Origin: Datura wrightii
Lineage: Eukaryota > Streptophyta > Magnoliopsida > Solanales > Solanaceae
Direction: 5' to 3'
Assembly (NCBI GenBank): GCA_035772735.1
Contig: JASDFA010000006.1
Location: 25,089,501 to 25,153,500 of the forward strand
DNA length: 64,000 bases
The position numbers were made by a program, and so were the translations under genes. Of the stretch, positions 12,191 through 23,330 are shown piece by piece; positions within the stretch are counted from its first letter, which is position 1; every line of letters begins with the position of its first letter. The notes below the pieces were generated by a model. That model was not told the origin of the DNA. It saw only the letters and a list, made by a program, of their open reading frames with translations, and searched no databases.

Positions 12191-14181
12191 CTAAGGGTAT
12201 CTGGCTTTCATATCTTCTTCTGCTTCCCAAGTCATTTCCTCTCGATTCCTATTACGCCATAACACTTTGACAGAAGCAACATCTTTAGTTCTTAATCTGC
12301 GGATCTGCCGGTCTAATATGGCTACTGGAACTTCTTCATAGGCCAACTCCTTTGTAACCTGAACATCTTGGACTGGGACAACTCTGAGGGATCTCCTATG
12401 CACTTTCTCAGCATTATTACATGGAAAACTGGGTGGACAGATTCTAACTCTGGAGGTAAGTCTAACTCATATGCCACTTGGCCTATTCTTCGGCGAATCT
12501 AATAAGACCCAACAAACCTCGGGCTGAGCTTGCCTTTCTTGCCAAATCTCATTACACCCTTCATCGGTGAAACTTTCAGAAACACCCAATCACCCACATT
12601 AAATTCCAAGTTTCTGCGCCGCACATCAGCATAAGATTTCTGACAGCTCTGAGCAGTTAGTAAACGTTCTCTGATAAGCTTTACTTTTTCCTCTGACTGA
12701 TGAATGATATCTGGCCCAATCAATGTTGATTCTGCTACCTCAAACCAACCAACTGGAGATCTGCACTTTCGCCCATATAATGCCTCATAAGGCGCCATCT
12801 GACTAGCTGAATGGTAAATGTTATTATAGGCGAACTCAATGAGTGGTAAATGTTCATCCCAGCTACCTCTGAAATCCAACACACATGCTCGCAACATATC
12901 CTCGAGTGTTTGAATGGTGCGTTCTGCCTGCCCATCAGTCTGAGGATGAAAATTTGTGCTCAAGTTAACCTACGTCCCTAAGCCTCTCTAAAATGATTGC
13001 CAGAATTAAGCTGTAAACTGTGCCCCTCTATCAGAGATAATGGACACTGGAACACCATGCAACCTGACTATTTCTCTGATATACAGCTCAACATAATGCT
13101 CAGCGGAAAAGGTAGCCCTTACTGGCAGAAAATGAGCTGATTCTGTCAGTCTGTCAACAATCACCCAGATCGAATCATATCTATGCCTGGTGCGGGGTAA
13201 TCCTGCTACAAAATCCATATTTACTCCTTCCCATTTCCATAGAGGCACAGCTATATCCTGAGTCAGTCCGCCTGGTTTCTGATGTTCAGTTTTTACCTGC
13301 TGGCAGTTGGGACACTGAGCTATGAATTCTGCTATCCCCTTCTTCATTCCTGGCCACCAGTAGATTTATTTTATATCGTGGTACATTTTCGTCGAACCTG
13401 GGTGGAGAGAATAACGGGCATAATGTACCTCGCCCATAATCTGCTGGCGAAGCCCTGCAAGGTCTGGAACACAAAGGCGATCTTTATATCGCAATAACCC
13501 ATCCTCGGTTATCTGAAAATTTGTGACCTCTCCTTGCTGAACTCCATTTCTAAGCTGAACCAGGCTAGGATCTTCACACTGTCATTCCTTTACTTCCACG
13601 ACTAAAGACAACACTGCGGTGTTCTGGATTACCGCTCTGTTGTCCTCTGTTTCTGCTACACGAATGGCTAAACTGGCTAACTGATGCAATTCCCGGGCTA
13701 ATTCCAACTGCTCAGGCTATAAGTGTGCCAGACTTCCCATAGATTTATGGCTAAGGGCATCCGCCACCACATTAGCTCTCCCTGGGTGATACAAAATATT
13801 CACATCATAGTCGTTCAACAGCTCTAACCAGCGACGCTACCGCAAATTCAACTCTCTCTAGGTGAATATATACTGTAGGCTCTTATGATCAGTGAAAATA
13901 TCCACGTGGACGCCATACAAGTAATGTCTCCATATCTTCAAGGCGTGAATCACTGCGGCCAATTCCAGGTCATGGGTAGGATAGTTCTTTTCATGTTTCC
14001 TCAGATGTCTGGAAGCATAAGCAATTACTTTACCATGCTACATCAACACACATCCTAACCTAACACTCGAAGCATCACAATAAACTGCATAACCATTTGT
14101 ACCTTCTGGCAATGCTAACACTGGAGCTAATGTTAACCTGTCTTTTAATTCCTGGAAGCTCTGCTCACATGCCTCAGACCA
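12191..14181 (-). pseudogene. Broken RNase H, integrase and chromodomain of the nested element
   Basis: RNase H remnants run from 14181 to about 13560 with several stops (for example where RNase H pieces meet at 14184 and 14037). Integrase is recognisable at 13347-13006 (CPNCQQVK zinc-binding end, GLPRTRHRYDSIWVIVDRL, IISDRGAQFTA with its catalytic Asp) and 12963-12499 (HPQTDGQAERTIQTLEDM with the catalytic Glu, then the GDWVFLKVSPMKG C-terminal block). A stop breaks the frame around 12980-13010 and another near 12498. The last piece, 12403-12191, is a chromodomain: VAILDRQIRRLRTKDVASVK, then VLWRN and TWEAEEDMKARYP. This domain is the reason for calling the family a chromovirus. Confidence 0.88.
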
Positions 14182-15610
14182 CTAAAATTTTGCTGCCTTC
14201 TGCGTCAGTTTAGTCAGAGGTGCTGCTAAGGTGGAAAATCCTTCAACAAAGCTCCTGTAGGACCCTGCTAATACTAGGAAACTGCGTACTTCGGTCGGAG
14301 TGGTAGGTCTGGGCCACGTTTTCACTGCTTCTATTTTTTGTGTATCTACCTGTATACCAGCATCCGACACGATATGCCCCAAAAAGGCTACTAAATTCAG
14401 CCAAAATTCACATTTAGAGAACTCGGCATATAGCTGACGGTTTTTGAGAATCTGGAGCACTGTCCGCAAATGATCCTGGTGGTCTGCCTCTGAGCGAAAA
14501 TACACCAGAATATCGTCAATAAACACTATCATGAACAAGTCCAGGTATGGTTTGAAAATACTGTTCATCAGGTCCATAAACACAGCTGGAGCATTCGTCA
14601 ACCCAAAGGACATGACTAAGAATTCAAAATGGCCGTATCTGGTCCTGAAGGCAGTCTTTGGAATGTCCCTTTCATGAACCCGAACCTGATGATATCCGGA
14701 CCTTAAGTCAATTTTGGAGAAATATCTAGCTCCCTGTAACTGATCAAACAAATCATCTATCCTGGGAAGCAGATACTTATTCTTGATCGTAACTTTATTC
14801 AGTTGTCGATAGTCTATACACATATGGAGGGAGTCGTCCTTCTTTCTCACAAACAGAACTGGCGCACCCCAAGGTGAAGTACTCGGCCTGATAAAGCCCT
14901 TATCCAATAAATCTTTCAACTGCTCCTTTAGTTCTCTGAGTTCAGAAGGAGCCATGCGATAAGGGGGAATTGATATGGGTTGGGTACCTGGTAATATATC
15001 AATTGCAAAGTCTATTTCCCTTTCTGGGGGAATACCAGGTAACTCATCTGAAAATACATCGGGGAATTCATTCACCACTGGAACAGACTGGAGAGTCAGA
15101 GGCTCTACTCGAGCATCCTGAACTCTGACAATGTGGAAAATGCACCCCTTGGCTGTCAACTTTCTCGCCTGAAGATAGGAAATAAACCTACCTTTTGGCA
15201 TTACTGTACTGCCCTTCCACTCTCGCACTGCCTCCCCTGGAAAGTGAAATCGGACCGTCTTGGTCCAGAATTCTACATTAGCATAGCATGGAGCTAACCA
15301 ATTCATACCCATAATGGTGTCAAAATCAACCATTTCTAACTCTACCAAATCTGTTGTGGTCTGACGGTTAGCAACCTCTACTATACACCCTCGATAAACC
15401 CATCTGGCTATAATAGAGTCACCGATGGGTGGAGATACTGAAAAGGGTTGCTGAAGCAATTCTGGTACAATACTGAACTTTCGAGCCACTAATGGGGTAA
15501 CATAGGACAAGGTGGATCCCGGATCGATTAATACATAAGCAGGGTGAGAGCAAATAGTCATCATACCTGTCAAAACATCTGGAGACGCTTCTGAATCCCG
15601 TCTCCAGGTG
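14182..15610 (-). pseudogene. Protease and reverse transcriptase, largely open frame
   Basis: About 475 codons are open on the minus strand without a stop. Protease begins near 15590; its active site reads YVLIDPGSTLSYV near 15525. RT follows: PPYRM near 14960, WGAPVLFVRKKD near 14870, YRQLNKV near 14800, FSKIDLRSGYHQ near 14710, and the catalytic IVFIDDILVYF near 14520. The frame stops at 14181 inside the RT/RNase H region, where the expected Gln/Trp-rich block has a stop. The 5' end is fused out of frame to a truncated gag (15611 upwards). RT catalytic residues look intact, but the polyprotein cannot be completed. Confidence 0.88.
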
Positions 15611-16239
15611 TAAAAACTGGTCCATCCGGGCCTGTCGGATCTCTCGTGGTAGATAACGGTCCAGGAAGGCCTCTGAAAAGATGGACCAGGTTGTAGGGGC
15701 AACATCTCTCCCTCGAGACCTTTCCCAACTCTCATACCACAACACAGCAATATCCCGCAGTCGGAATACCGCCAATTCGACCGACTCTGTAGATGTAACA
15801 TGCATTACCCAGAAAATCCTCTGCATCTGATCTAGGAAGTCCTGGGGGTCCTCTGTTCGATCTGTCCCGGTAAACTGTGGGGGACCTAGTGCCAGAAATT
15901 CTCGGACCCTTGAACTACAAGGCCCACCTGATGATTCTGTCATTGTAGGTGGCATTGACTATGCTGAGTAGCCATCATTTGCGCTAACATAACTACTACA
16001 CTTTGGACCTCCTGGTCGGGTGGTGTAGGTATAGGGACTGCCGGAGGTGGTGTCGTCCTGAGTGGCTCCTGATGGGGTGGATACTGCTGAGAAGGTCGGG
16101 ACGATGCCTCCGTATCACCCTCAGATTGGGCTGATTCTAAACGAGGCTGAGGCATCCTGCTGGTGCCCTCTCCTGCTGCTATGTCTAATCTTTTGCCTGT
16201 GATAGGATGTCGCTGGTCTGACATTTTATCTGTAAACAA
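15611..16239 (-). pseudogene. Truncated gag of the nested element (nucleocapsid deleted)
   Basis: The frame opens near 16224 with MSDQRHPITGKRLD; a Pro-rich N-terminus follows. The capsid-like core (FTGTDRTEDPQDFLDQMQRI, then WYESWERSRG and FLDRYLPREIRQARMDQFLHLE) runs to about 15610. There the sequence switches directly to the region just before protease (RRDSEASPDVLTG). The rest of the capsid domain and the CCHC zinc knuckle are absent, while the gag of the left-edge element keeps them. A frame change near 15950 also separates the N-terminal piece (16239-15940) from the core (15955-15611). Confidence 0.85.
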
Positions 16240-16422
16240 AGAGTATGATAAGCTTTAGGGACTCAACCCTATACTGTACTGCTCTATGGCACAACTGAAT
16301 ATGAAGAAAGGGTAACCATCCTATCATGTCTTGCAGCCTCCTGCCTATGGTATGTGGTGCACAACACATCCATATACAAGACTCCACTTAGCACGGCTTG
16401 CAGACTCCTTGGGATACGACCT

Positions 16423-16434
16423 GCTCTGATACCA
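16423..16434 (-). promoter_or_regulatory. Primer-binding site for initiator tRNA-Met
   Basis: The minus strand reads TGGTATCAGAGC, complementary to the 3' end of plant initiator tRNA-Met. It lies a few bases inside the 5' LTR end (16439). This is the normal start site for minus-strand DNA synthesis. Confidence 0.93.
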
Positions 16435-16438
16435 AGTT

Positions 16439-18627
16439 TGTCACGCCCCGCCTTGGTAGGCATGATTGGCACCTGGTGCCATACTAGGACCTGGACTGCT
16501 GGACTACTGAGCCTAAGCACTTCTGGTGCCAGGCTGGCTCTAATTCTGGATTTATGAAAAAAATAGGCTATATAACAGCTGTAAATACAGCCTCTGACCG
16601 ACAAGGCTTATAGCCACCTGTAGGAATACAACAGCTACCCAGAACAACTGAACATAAGGGAACCTATGCGGGCCGACAAGGCCACCGTGCTGACTAGTTA
16701 TCACTGCAAAGTAGAATCAAGTGCTAAACTGATCTATGACCGATAAGGTCACCAACTGACAACTGAACAAGGCCCCACACGGATAGTACAACTAACCATA
16801 GGGAATATACAATCCGCAAGCCTCTAAGAATAATAAGAGGGTCAGGACAGGGCCCCGGCCTACCCATACTGTACAACAAAAAGGGGAAGTAAACCTTTAG
16901 CTGTCAAGCTCTGGATGATAGGAGCTGAAGACTCTGTACGCTGGTTGGAACTATGAGGGATCTGCTCCTCGTCTATGAGTACCTGCAGGCAAGTAATGTA
17001 GTGCCCCAAAATGGGCGTCAATACCACTGGTACTGAGTATGCAAATAAATAACTGAAAATAACTGAAAGTAAATGATAATACTGATAGATACTGAAGTAA
17101 TAGGAGACGGGTTGAGACTGACTGAAAAGAGCGTAACTTTACTGAAGAGAGTAAGAGTCATACCTGATAACATGGTGGTCTACTTTCTATCTATTAATAA
17201 CTAACACAACATAGCATACAAGAACCTTACCAGCCCCCATAAGCCGTAAGGTACCAACCAGCACACAATCTATATACCCCTACCCAGGTCATACCATCTA
17301 CCTAGTAACTATGAACATCCTGCCGGCCCCTGGGTATGTAACTTGGGCTTACTGGGCCCCTGACTATAGTTGTATTTGAGTCCAGAGGACTCCTGAAATC
17401 TAAAATCTGAAATCTGAAATCTGCACCCCGGGCGCAAGCGCTCGACAGGGGGTGTGGTATAGTGCTGATCAGCCTTCTATGGGGAATCTGCATCCCATCT
17501 TCGTCCTCTGGCGGACGGCATGCCACTCCGTAGAGCGACGTATCCTTACCCTCTGGCAGGCGAGTCGACACAGCTATTAACCCTGGGGCGGTCAAGGAAG
17601 CTCTAAGGGTGCCCAACACAGAACAATCATGTCTCCACAGATAGCAGTAACCGTATGTAATATATATATATATATATACTGAATGTAATACTGAAATATA
17701 CTAAATCTGATACTGAAATATACTGAATCTAATACTGAGATATACTGAGTCTAAAATAATATTTCTGGAATATTCTGCTGGGAATTATACTATTTTACTG
17801 AGTTCCATGCTTAACACTATATAATAATTCTAACATGCTTACTAAACTCATACTGAACATAATATACGGCTTCTGAAACATTCTACTGGAATTTGTACTA
17901 TTTTGCTGTACTGGAACTACTAGCTTGCCAAAAGAAACTAGCTTTACATACCTCAACTACGTACTTTCTGATTAACTGGCGTAGCTCGGCTAGTATTCAG
18001 CTATTTCTCCCAACTGTATTCATATTCACGAAAGAATAGAATTAATTCTACTATTATTTTGGAAAGAAACCATATTATGGATATACCTACTGCCTATTCT
18101 TCGACTTATCGAAGAACGACCGAAAACTTGCTATTTCTCGGGGGTCTAGAAGGGAGAAATACTCAATTTAATGTTGGGAGTATATTAATACTAGTTTGGA
18201 GCAATTCCACTTACCTTGGCTCGGTGTGACGACGATTCACCGGCTGAATTTCGCGAAACTAACTCCGAAGGAATGCTCCCTACAACTTTATACTTCGCTA
18301 CCCAAAGTTAATTTGAGTTTGGACTGCATTTGACGACTTAATCAGACGGAAACTAATAAAACCCTTCGTCTCTCCTGTTTACTGGTCGTTCACTTGAAAT
18401 TAAAAGTAAGGATATGATTTAAAACAAGGTGGGAGGCCTTATATACTTGGGGCCTTTAAGTCGCATTTGTCGAATGCGATTTATAAGTCGCATTTGCCTT
18501 GTGACGCTCCGACTTGGCGCTTGTCCGGTCTCTCCCCGAGCCCTTTTCTCGCACGTATGACATTCTAAAACTCTTAACCAACATGTGAATAGGCCAACTA
18601 AGTGTCAAGAACTTATGGGGTGTAACA
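16439..18627 (-). repeat. 5' LTR of the nested element
   Basis: 2189 bp, plus strand TGTCACGCCCCGCC...GGGGTGTAACA, perfect TG..CA ends. Followed by the target duplication CTAAG (18628-18632). In minus-strand sense it carries the promoter for the element; the exact TATA box was not assigned. Confidence 0.93.
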
Positions 18628-18632
18628 CTAAG
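18628..18632. repeat. Target-site duplication CTAAG, right copy
   Basis: Exact repeat of 9655-9659 directly after the LTR terminus GTGTAACA. Removing one copy and the element joins 9659 to 18633 and restores a continuous older LTR. Confidence 0.9.
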
Positions 18633-19822
18633 AACCTGCACTTGTATCAAAATATGATACAACGTAGAAGATATGCATCAATACTTTGAATGTACTGAGT
18701 AAATGAGATATACAATAAGCATGGAAATAAGCAACTGGACTGAAATAACATGAAATGACCAACTGATATTGAGTATTGATTGAAGATGAGCTATAACTAT
18801 GATACGGTCAATAATGACCCTAACTGACGGTCATAAACATGTCCTGGAACTGAATGACTAAGCTGAGTTAAACTGAGACTGAGTTAAACTGAATTGTACC
18901 AACAAGTAGGAGAGTCTATAATCGACATATAACCAGTGATCTAGATGTGGATTCCGATACATACACTCCATCGGAGAAAGCCCAATGTACCTTGCTAGGG
19001 TATAGTGGCTAAGCTGGGTGATCACAAGTATGAGGCCCATTCGGGCTAAAACCTACGGTGGCAACATAGTTTTGGGAACCTGGGTGCGCTGGAACCCTGG
19101 TCCGCTCAGTGCTAAGTACTACTCCCACTGGATAGTCCTAACTTGACTATTAACTGATAGCTCGAAGTTGGGTCCTGGACTAAGTTAGGAATACTTATCT
19201 GGAAGTAACCGAAGAGTTTGTAAAATCGGATAACTGAAACTAGTGTTCTAAGACTGGCCAGAGCTGCTTATTTGGAAGCATCGTAATCGTCTAGAGAACT
19301 AACTGATAACTGAAGCTAGGAGTATTACTGCACTGAACTCCTCAAGAAAACTAACTATCATCCAACTAATCAACTGACATACTGAAAGATACTGTAAAGG
19401 GCTAATTGCTAACTGCGATTGAACTAGCATTCAAACTGGTTGTGAATACTCAAATCGTGATAATACATGGGACAATTCAAGAACTAACAGAGTCAAGCAA
19501 AATTTGTATCTAGATAATTATGCAAGACCCAAATTAATGCTTTCATAGAACTAGGGCTAAACAATATTTCATGAAGAAAGAACAACATGCTTGCTAAATT
19601 GTGAGAACTTTGCAAGAATCCATAATAATTAAAATTCACAAGAATATTCATAATCTTATTGAAGTAACCCTATTTCTAATATTTAGGGCTAAGATTAAAG
19701 AATTATAAAAGGATTTTGGGGCACAAGGGAAGAGCAATTCTCTTGTTGAATTCCCACAAACTTGGTGAAGAATCCTTGAGAAGAAATCTGGAGAATCTTG
19801 AAGAACACTGGAAGCCTTAGCT
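18633..19822 (-). repeat. 5' LTR of outer element, second piece
   Basis: Continuation of the LTR that begins at 9290. It aligns in reverse with the plus-strand LTR at 7158-8134, for example the TGGCAACATAGTTTTGGGAACC block at 19050 and the CCCACTGG block near 19130. The expected GGTGTAACA terminus is absent; near 19822 the sequence passes straight into pol of another element, so the LTR is truncated there. Confidence 0.7.
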
Positions 19823-20970
19823 TGACACCACATGACCCAAAAATGCTACTGAGTTTAACCAAAACTCACACTTGCTAAATTTAGGATACAGCTGGCGATC
19901 CTTTAGAGTCTATAGCACCACCCTCAAATGAGCAGGATGCTCCTCCTCGCTCTCAGAGTATACAAGAATGTCATCCATGAACACAATCATGAACATGTAC
20001 AAATATGGATTTAACACTTGTTCCTAAAATCCATAAAAGCTGCAGGAGCATTCGTTAGTCCAAAAGAAATAACTACAAACTCATAGTAACCATACCGAGT
20101 CCTGAAGGCTATCTTCGGGATGTCACTCTCTCTAATCCTGAGCTGATGATATCCGGATTTGAGGTCTATCTTTGAAAAACACTTGGCACCCTGAAGCTGG
20201 TCAAACAAGACATCAATTTTGGGGAGGGGATACCTGTTCTTGACTGTGACCTTATTCAACTACCGATAATCAGTGCACATCCGAAGGGAACCATCCTTCT
20301 TCCGGACAAAGAGAACTGGTGCACCCCACGGGGATTTGCAAGGTCTGATGAAACCCTTGTCTAAGAGGTCTTTCAACTAATCCTTCAACTTTGTTAGCTC
20401 AGCTGGAGCCATTTTTTACAGAGGAATAGATATAGGTTGCATATCAAAAAGAAGGTCAATACCAAAATCGATCTCCTACTAGGGAGGAATTCCCGGTAGA
20501 TCATCTGGAAACACTTCTGGATATTCGCACACTACAGGAACTGACTGGATAGTCAGGGTTTTTGATGTAGCATCCTTAACCCTAACTAGATGGTACATGC
20601 AACCCTTAGAGATCATCTTTCTGGTCTTAAGGTAGGAAATGAAGCGACCTATAGGCACAACTGAACTACCCTTCCACTCTAGGACTGGCTCACCCAGAAT
20701 CTGGAACTCTACCGTATGGGTTCTACAATTTACTGAGGCATAACATACATGTAGATAATCCATGTCAAAGATAGCATCAAAATCTATAATGGCTAGCTCT
20801 ACTAAATCTGCTGAGGTGACTTTCTGAAGGACGGTGATAGGGCTATTTATTTATACCCGTCGAGCTATAACTGAATCACCAACTGGAGTAGAGACTGAGA
20901 AGGGTTCTGATAGGATTTTGAGACTGAATCTGAAACTACTAGCAACATAGGGCGTCACAAAAGATAAAGC
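19823..20970 (-). pseudogene. Ty3/gypsy protease-RT fragment
   Basis: On the minus strand, protease sequence (LSFVTPYVA, from 20970) is followed by DYLHVCYASVNCRT (about 20760) and RT blocks: NKVTVKNRYPLPKIDVLFDQ near 20255, FSKIDLKSGYHQLRIRE near 20180, SFGLTNAPAAF near 20060, FMIVFMDDILVY-like sequence near 19980, and KCEFWLNSVAFLGHVV near 19840. Several stops interrupt it (for example near 20470 and 20260). The catalytic end of the protease is lost at the junction with the MITE, and everything after RT is lost at 19823. It resembles the left-edge element more than the nested one. It is a relic with both ends cut. Confidence 0.85.
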
Positions 20971-21311
20971 AATAACTAATCCCGAGTTTAGTTATCCCGG
21001 GATTATTATCCCGTCCTTCAATAAAGAATAAGGAATAAATATGGGTTTATCTCATGTTTGGTTGAGATAAAATCTCGGGATAACTTATCCCGAAATTAGT
21101 TATCCCGAAATTACAGTGTTATTTTTATCCCACCCTCAATGTGGGATAACTAATCTCGGAATAAGTTATCCTGAGATTTTATCTCAACCAAACATGAGAT
21201 AACCTATATTTATTCATTAAATTCTTTATTGAAGGTGAGATAATAATTCTGAAATAACTAAATCCAGGATTATTTATCCTGGGATAACTTGTTTTTTAAC
21301 CAAACGACCCC
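20971..21311. mobile_element. Tourist-like (PIF/Harbinger) fold-back MITE, left end missing
   Basis: The two halves are near-perfect inverted copies around a centre near 21115-21125: left arm 20971-21110, right arm 21130-21311. Both contain the block TCATGTTTGGTTGAGATAAA or its complement, and ATCCCGG/GGGATAA motifs recur. The right terminus reads CCAAACGACCCC followed by TAA. A GGGGTCGTTTGG end plus a 3-bp TAA target fits Tourist-type MITEs. The left arm lacks about 35 terminal bases present in the right arm, so the pol/MITE junction at about 20970 is a deletion breakpoint. It sits in the plus-strand LTR that starts at 21312. Confidence 0.75.
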
Positions 21312-23314
21312 TAAGTGACAGCTTGCCATATGATTGACTACTGTCAGTGACCGTTAGTTTTAACAGACTTAATGTTTGTCATATAGGTCACTTAGGAAAC
21401 CATCTCAGTTTTTACAAGTCTGATAGCCTAGTTGATACCCTAAGGAGGGAACCTTATTAGTAGTCAGATGTGGGGCCAACGCCCCAGACTACCCTTATAA
21501 ATGCCCAGGTACATGTTGTCGCGAAGGGCTAGGTCCAGATATACCTACCTATGAGGCTATGAATTGCCCAGAGGAGCCATCTGAAGTCTGAACATACCAA
21601 GGTAGTGTTTAGGGGACTAGAACCTTAGTATCACAGTGTTGCCTTCAGGCTAAGAGCTATAGTAAGCTGCCTATGGAAGGTTAATACTGACTACTTAGGA
21701 GCATGTCCAATTAGTAGCAGCCCTACAGTCGTTCTAAGTGAAAGAACTAAATAGTTGGTGTCCTACAATCGTATTGTTCGATTATGAGCTATCATTGTCC
21801 TAGCATGATCTTTAGACTATCTCTTAGGTCACCCTGACCCCGTCCTTCTCTGTCTGAGTTAATGAAGTTTGTAATTGGTGGCAGGTGTAGGCACATGGGG
21901 TGTGCTTGTTGGCAGCTATATAGACTATTCTAGAAGCGAGTAGCAGTCCCGTTAGGCCTAAGGGGCCAGATACGCCTTTTGAAAGTCTAGATTTGTAGAT
22001 TTTAACATACTGTCCATAGTTGGTGTAGATCGTATTTCATACTGTCTCTCGCCACGATTAGCTAAGAGGTTGCTAGATGTACGAAATGCTTATGGAGCTA
22101 TAAACTGCTTACAGAGCTATAGACTATTTACGGAGCTATGATGTTGTATTGCTTACAGATCTACCGAATCGCTTACGGAGCCATATATTGTCTGTAAGGA
22201 CTAAAGTAAAGCCTACGGGGCCATATTGAAGTCTATTCACTTATAGACTTCTTTTACACTATAGTGGTATTACAAACCCTTAGTAGAGCCTCGTGCGCTC
22301 GGGGTGCAGTCATAGGGGTGAAAAGGCCCGAACTCAATTATAGGATCCTAGAAGGCTTCGGGATAGTCTCAAGAGACCAGGTATGTTCAGTTACAATTAC
22401 TCGCATGGCCTCAAAGGTACTAATAGGGGTATATAGACTGATTAGCGCCTGTTGGAGCTTATGGGGGCCCAGGTAGGTTATCTCTGTGTTGATTGTACCT
22501 TCCAGGATTATGGGGTCCAGGTTAGGTTCTTATTTGTATATTTTTATTGCTGGCTATAGATTATGAATGTATAGTCGTACAGCTTCAACTCTTGTTCTTA
22601 TAGTGGGTTACTAGATGTAGGTTGTGGATAAGAAGCTTATAGGTTAAGTTCTGCCTTTTCACTGATTACTTTCATCTCTTTATCAGCTTCTATTCAACTT
22701 TTATGACTGCCTTACATATTCGATACATATTATACCGATGCCCACGCATGGGGTGTTGCATACTTACCTACAAGTTTAGACAGACAGGTTTCAGGACCTC
22801 CTAACAGCTATTCAAAGCTAGTAGATTGGCTAGCTCCTTTCATTCCGAGTTTCTAGGTTGTAGAGGTTTACCTGTATTTTATTTTTATAGCATTTGGGTA
22901 GGCTGTGGCCCTGTCTGGACCAATATTTTCACTCTTAGAGGCTTATAGACAACAGTCTTCAGTTAGTTGTTTGTGCTGGCCATGTGGGGCCTAGTGTAGC
23001 TTTCAATTAGCAGCCTCATCAGCTGTAGTTGGCATATGACTGTCTGTCTTTCTTTTTGTTATGACTAGACAACATGGTGGTCTTGTAGGCCGGCATAGGA
23101 TCCCTCTGTTATTATGTTGCTGGGTTAGCGGTTTTCTTTTACAGGTTTGTTATGTGGCCTTGTCGGCCCGAGGCTGTATTTATAGTTGAGATATAACTAG
23201 TTGTTTTCTTGATTATGAGTTGCTGGCAAGTACCAGTGCATATGTCCAGCCAGGTCACCCCAAGTCCTAGTATGGCATTAGGTGCTAGTCATGCCTCCCA
23301 AGTGGGGGATGACA
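21312..23314 (+). repeat. 5' LTR, truncated
   Basis: Aligns with 26916-28925 of the 3' LTR from AGCTTGCCATATGATT onward and ends GATGACA at 23314. About 1.0 kb of its 5' part is missing. The break is occupied by the MITE and a pol fragment. In both copies a degenerate GCTTACGGAGCTAT motif recurs several times (22085-22240 here). Confidence 0.88.
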
Positions 23315-23318
23315 AACT

Positions 23319-23330
23319 TGGTATCAGAGC
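23319..23330 (+). promoter_or_regulatory. Primer-binding site for initiator tRNA-Met
   Basis: TGGTATCAGAGC, four bases after the LTR end (GACA|AACT). Identical to the site at 16423-16434 on the other strand. Confidence 0.93.

Larger units (their letters stand above)
9660..18627 (-). mobile_element. Complete but defective Ty3/gypsy chromovirus, nested in another LTR
   Basis: Both LTRs are present (16439-18627 upstream, 9660-11907 downstream, minus-strand sense), with a tRNA-Met primer site, a purine tract and the 5-bp target duplication CTAAG at 9655-9659 and 18628-18632. Total length is 8968 bp. Internal order is gag, protease, RT, RNase H, integrase and a C-terminal chromodomain. This is the layout of chromoviruses; by LTR length and tRNA-Met priming it resembles the Tekay/Del group (clade is my inference). 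Gag has lost its nucleocapsid end, and RNase H and integrase carry stops, so the element is not autonomous. It split an older LTR, so it is younger than that host element. Confidence 0.93.
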
